Shown: one piece after another, positions 60,779 through 64,000 of the stretch | How positions within the stretch are numbered: the first letter of the stretch is position 1 | Layout: every line of letters starts with the position of its first letter | From: Ulota crispa | Taxonomy: Eukaryota; Streptophyta; Bryopsida; Orthotrichales; Orthotrichaceae | DNA length: 64,000 nucleotides | NCBI GenBank assembly: GCA_963920765.1 | Contig: OY987245.1 | Span: forward strand, 19,050,727 to 19,114,726 | Reading direction: 5' to 3' | Position numbers and translations under genes: made by a program | Notes under the pieces: generated by a model | The model's input: only the letters and a program-made list of their open reading frames with translations | The model's database searches: none | What the model was told of the DNA's origin: nothing

Positions 60779-61730
60779 GCATTCCGACTATCGGTCCCAG
60801 CAATCGGGGAGCCCTGGCGGTTAGTGTTTACTGTTCACGGAACCGCTGAAAGCCTGGAACTGCAAAAAAACGACGCCATAGAACTGTGAAACTAGTCCAG
60901 GATAGAGAAACATCAGTAGAATTTTCTAATTTTAGGTGAGGGAGATAGTCAACAGGTAAAGGATAAAACTGGGTGGAGACGGGAAATGGTGGATAACCTC
61001 TGGCGAAGTTCGAAAACCACCCTGAATGCTGCTCAAGTCTCGTGGAGAGCATGTAAAAATAGTCGGTAGCAGGTAGCCCGCGCTGATGTGTGCCACGGAA
61101 ACGAAGGATCGCTGACCTGAGATGAGTCGGACTGCCTACCCCTCGTGTTTTGCACATTGCTGATTTCTATAAAGTAATGCTTGTCCCTGAGATCACCGAA
61201 TTCATCAGGAGCAAGAGCGAATATCAGATGGGAGATAATCGTGACCACTGGTTAGTACTTCGACAATAACTCTCTGGACCGGAATGTGTTTAAACTCTGT
61301 TAACCTGCAAGATTTAAGACTGGAAGGCCTAGTTGTTCTCTAGGAACTCCTGGCTTGCAGAGGAAATCTTTGTGTATGAATTTGAAACTGGCGGAGAGAT
61401 TTGGGTAAACGTTGAGGACTGGAGTTAAGAGAGGTGAGGACAGCGTGAGTGGACGCGGGGTTTGTGACACGCTCCTGCAGTTTGCTGTAGTTGGGAAAGA
61501 GGGAAGGGTGTTCAGAGTTCAGGTGTTTGTGGTCAAATTGTTGGTCTTCAATATTATCAGCTGCCATACCGAAGTTCTTAATTAAAGCTTCGCTATGAAG
61601 TCTAACGAAGCAAGAATACAACCAGGAGTGCTTGATGGTAATGCGTGCTCATGAAATGCTTTTTTTTTCCGAGCCTGCAGATACCTTCGACTCTGGAGTG
61701 AAGTTATTGCACGTGTAGAAGACCATCAAA

Positions 61731-64000
61731 ATGTCAAGACATACCTTGTTTCTGTGTGTTTTCGCTGTGCTGCTTCAGTTGCAGCCATGGAGTGCCGTCT
61801 CTGCCGATATGGTTCCTCCTCAAGGCTACAGGTAACTCTTCAAAGCACCTCCGCTTCACCCATTCATGCCCTGATCCCTTTTCAGATAGTTACATGTATC
61901 AATTAGTGCCTTTGTACGAATATCTCACTTTCCTCTGGACAAAGCATCACTCTGAAGCAATCAGTTCATCATCCTGATAATGGACTTCGGAGCGGATTCA
62001 ATTCCAAAAAGGGCTCCTAAGTATCGGAAGTAAGTATCAAGGATGTGTTAAGTACAGGAAATTACACGTAGTTAAGTTGGAGGTTGCTTAATGATCTTCA
62101 CCGGGAGGACGTCTGCATTTAGTTGTGGCCAAGTTTACAGTCACTAAAGTTCATAGCCCACACAAGTGTACGTCTCGGGCTAACTATCAAAAAGTCTGCA
62201 GTGCTACGTAGTGAATTTTGTCCCGAAGGTCCGCACTAGAGAGCTGTATACTATGGGCACATAAGCTGATGTGTTGAAGCATGGTGCAGCTTGGGATTCT
62301 CAGCGACGATCACGAAGGGAACCTCAAAGTACGTGTGTAACCGAGGCACCTGGATCAAGAGCGGCTCGTCGGCAACACTGACTGCATCGGATGGTTCGAA
62401 CCTCGGGACGTACGGGTCTGTCATTAATCCGGTGACGAAGGACACAACTTATTACTGGACCATCATCAACACGCCCGGGGACTACTACGAATCTGGACAA
62501 ACCAAAAGCGGACTTCAAGGTACTACTGAGCTTTGACGAACCAGAGATTTGTGACATTACGTTGGCTTTGCTAGATCCAGAGACCTGACTGTCGTGTCAC
62601 AGCAGACTCTCGTAAATTTTTGCGTATGAATTCCCAGTTTATCAACAGGGAAATGTGAGACAGGGAAAAATCACAGAAGAAATAGACAGAAATGTTTAAC
62701 AACTGACATGGAAAACGTGAAGAATTCCTGAAATGAGACAGGGAAATTTACAAAAGTTTGCTGACGTTTAACGTTGCAGGCACTGCAGTGAAAACCGCGA
62801 ACTCGTTGAGATCTGGAGTCCTGGAGTACCTGGCCATTGTGACGGTGCACCACGGTGATGGAACTACAGAGGACGTGGCATTCGTGTCGCTCGGTGGAAC
62901 CAAAGGCGGGGAGGCGCCACGGAAGTCGCTGTGCACCACTCATGGTTCCACAGCGGGAGTCCCGATCACAGGATCGTTCAGTTTTTACACGCAAGACCGA
63001 CAACCCCCGGCAGCAGTGCCGGCGTCGCTGAATCCCTCGACGGCTAACTTCCTGCAGGTGACGTTTCTGGAGGGGAAGGTGGTGTACAAATTCTCCGCTG
63101 GGCGCTGGGTGTACTCTGGCATCTTTGCCCACATCTTCGACATCGCTGGCGGCAGGAATCTGGGGAAGTTCGGAACGGCTGCGAAGGCTGACAAGCTTGG
63201 AAGCCGGCTCTTCTTCCAGTTTAAGGATCCCAATGGATACTGGATGTATGGACAGAACTGTGCCAAGCCCATTCGCATGACTGGCGATGCTCTCCCCTGG
63301 CAGCTCATGAAGATCACCACTTCCGGTGGCACTCCGTACGTACCCTTCTCTCAAACCTGCTCTCTTCCCGTCAGCCGTGCCAACCGCCTGTCTAACAAAA
63401 AAAAAAGCTTCACACTTGCGCCCATCCATGAAATTGTTTCCTAAAATGTTGCACTGGCTTGTCTCACATTCCCTCACGCGCTTGGTGAATTCCTTGAGAA
63501 TGCTGTTTGGATATGTAAGAAATGCAACTGATAGGAATTTGGATAGCATCAACAAATGCTGTTATAGTTATGAAACATTGGGTTTTGAAAGAGGTAAAAC
63601 GCATTATTCAAAAAAGCTTACATATTGGGACTTTTGAATTTTTCGTTTTTAAGAGTTTTTAGGTGATTTAGAGTGAAATTATGATGATTTCTTCAAGACC
63701 TTACATCAATGATGAAATACCTTACAGAAATTATCTCACAAATACATAATTTAGTATTCCCATAATGCGTTTGGGAAAGTGCTTTTTCAGAATTTAATGA
63801 ATAACGCGTTGGTAAAAGACACTTACTTTCAACCAAGAGAAAGATAGCACTGCTCAGTACTCTGTATGTGATTAACAGCTGTTCCGTTCTGTGGTATAAC
63901 TGGCAGATCTCCGTTGGGGACGTTCAAGTATGCTCTGTTGGGCGGTACCATGGGAGGACTGGCGCCCACACTTGCTCCCAAGTCTTATGGCACGACGTGG
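61731..64000 (+). CDS. Secreted protein with two DUF3455-like repeats (gene 2), 3' end cut by window
   Basis: Exons 61731-61831, 62290-62519, 62780-63335 and 63907 to beyond 64000. Exons 2 and 3 are 230 and 556 nt, identical to gene 1, and intron phases are the same (2, 1, 2). The product opens MSRHTLFLCVFAVLLQLQPW, a signal peptide, then VPPQGY. Repeat 1 has SKYVCNRGTW, LGTYGSV and TKGGEAPRKSLC; repeat 2 has FLEGKVVYKFS, AGRWVYSGIF, NLGKFG, LPWQLMKI and TMGGLAP. The sequence stops at residues aligning with GMTW of gene 1, so about 14 residues are missing. The copies lie 21 kb apart in the same direction, a separated tandem duplication. Introns 1 and 3 differ in size from gene 1 (458 and 571 nt against 103 and 832). 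Confidence 0.8.
63600..63808. mobile_element. MITE, family N, in intron 3 of gene 2
   Basis: The ends CGCATTATTCAAAAAAGC and GAATTTAATGAATAACGCG are approximate inverted repeats. Flanking 9-mers GAGGTAAAA and TTGGTAAAA agree at seven positions. The interior shares GTGATTTAGAGTGAA and CTTCAAGACCTTACATCAAT with 2889-3140. Confidence 0.6.

Noticed and set aside
62671-63555. A 294-codon open frame on the minus strand
   Set aside because: It is antisense to exon 3 of gene 2, where the plus strand shows conserved protein sequence, splice sites and a paralogue. It is a shadow frame in GC-rich coding DNA.

Overview
The window looks like nuclear DNA of a land plant. Its evidence is intron-containing genes, two exons of a class III (secretory plant) peroxidase, and a dense load of short non-autonomous DNA transposons in AT-rich intergenic sequence. 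I cannot name the species. A seed-free plant (fern, lycophyte or bryophyte) is a guess, because the two best genes resemble a secreted family I associate with fungi, bacteria and some seed-free plants.

Three genes have good support. At the left edge (556-1530, minus) are exons 1 and 2 of a class III peroxidase whose 3' half is not in the window. At 38459-40676 (plus) is a complete four-exon gene for a 343-residue secreted protein that appears to hold two tandem DUF3455-like repeats. A paralogue with the same exon phases, and identical exon 2 and exon 3 lengths (230 and 556 nt), starts at 61731 and runs off the right edge. GC-rich islands at 16.8-17.3, 21.1-21.5, 35.7-36.2 and 59.2-59.7 kb may be gene remnants or promoters, but I recognise no product in them.

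Most of the rest is transposon-derived. The dominant material is a set of elements flanked on both sides by TTAA, with inverted termini of the form CCCCTAAAGGAC...GTCCTTTAGGGG. I count about 20, in roughly a dozen length families (about 230, 240, 350, 390, 410, 650, 700, 736, 911, 932 bp and longer). They nest in each other at TTAA, sit end to end sharing one TTAA, and two are near-complete palindromes. None carries a visible transposase. The TTAA duplication and CCC-starting termini resemble piggyBac-type elements, which are not a usual part of plant MITE inventories; this is the most unusual feature of the window.

Other mobile sequences include Stowaway-like elements (TA duplications), PIF/Harbinger-like elements (TTA or TAA), a CACTA-like palindromic MITE (GTA), a Mutator-like foldback (9-bp duplication), hAT-like elements (7-8-bp duplications) and several more inverted-repeat families. 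Layout: 0-2.2 kb peroxidase and Stowaway; 2.4-7 kb nested elements; 10.4-14.6 kb TTAA cluster with foldbacks; 22.1-25.1 kb almost pure TTAA-element block; 26-37.4 kb mixed elements; 38.1-40.7 kb gene 1; 41.7-45.3 kb elements; 45.3-48.5 kb mostly featureless; 48.5-56.7 kb microsatellites and inverted-repeat elements; 57.4-59.2 kb TTAA triplet; 59.2-64 kb hAT-like insertion and gene 2.
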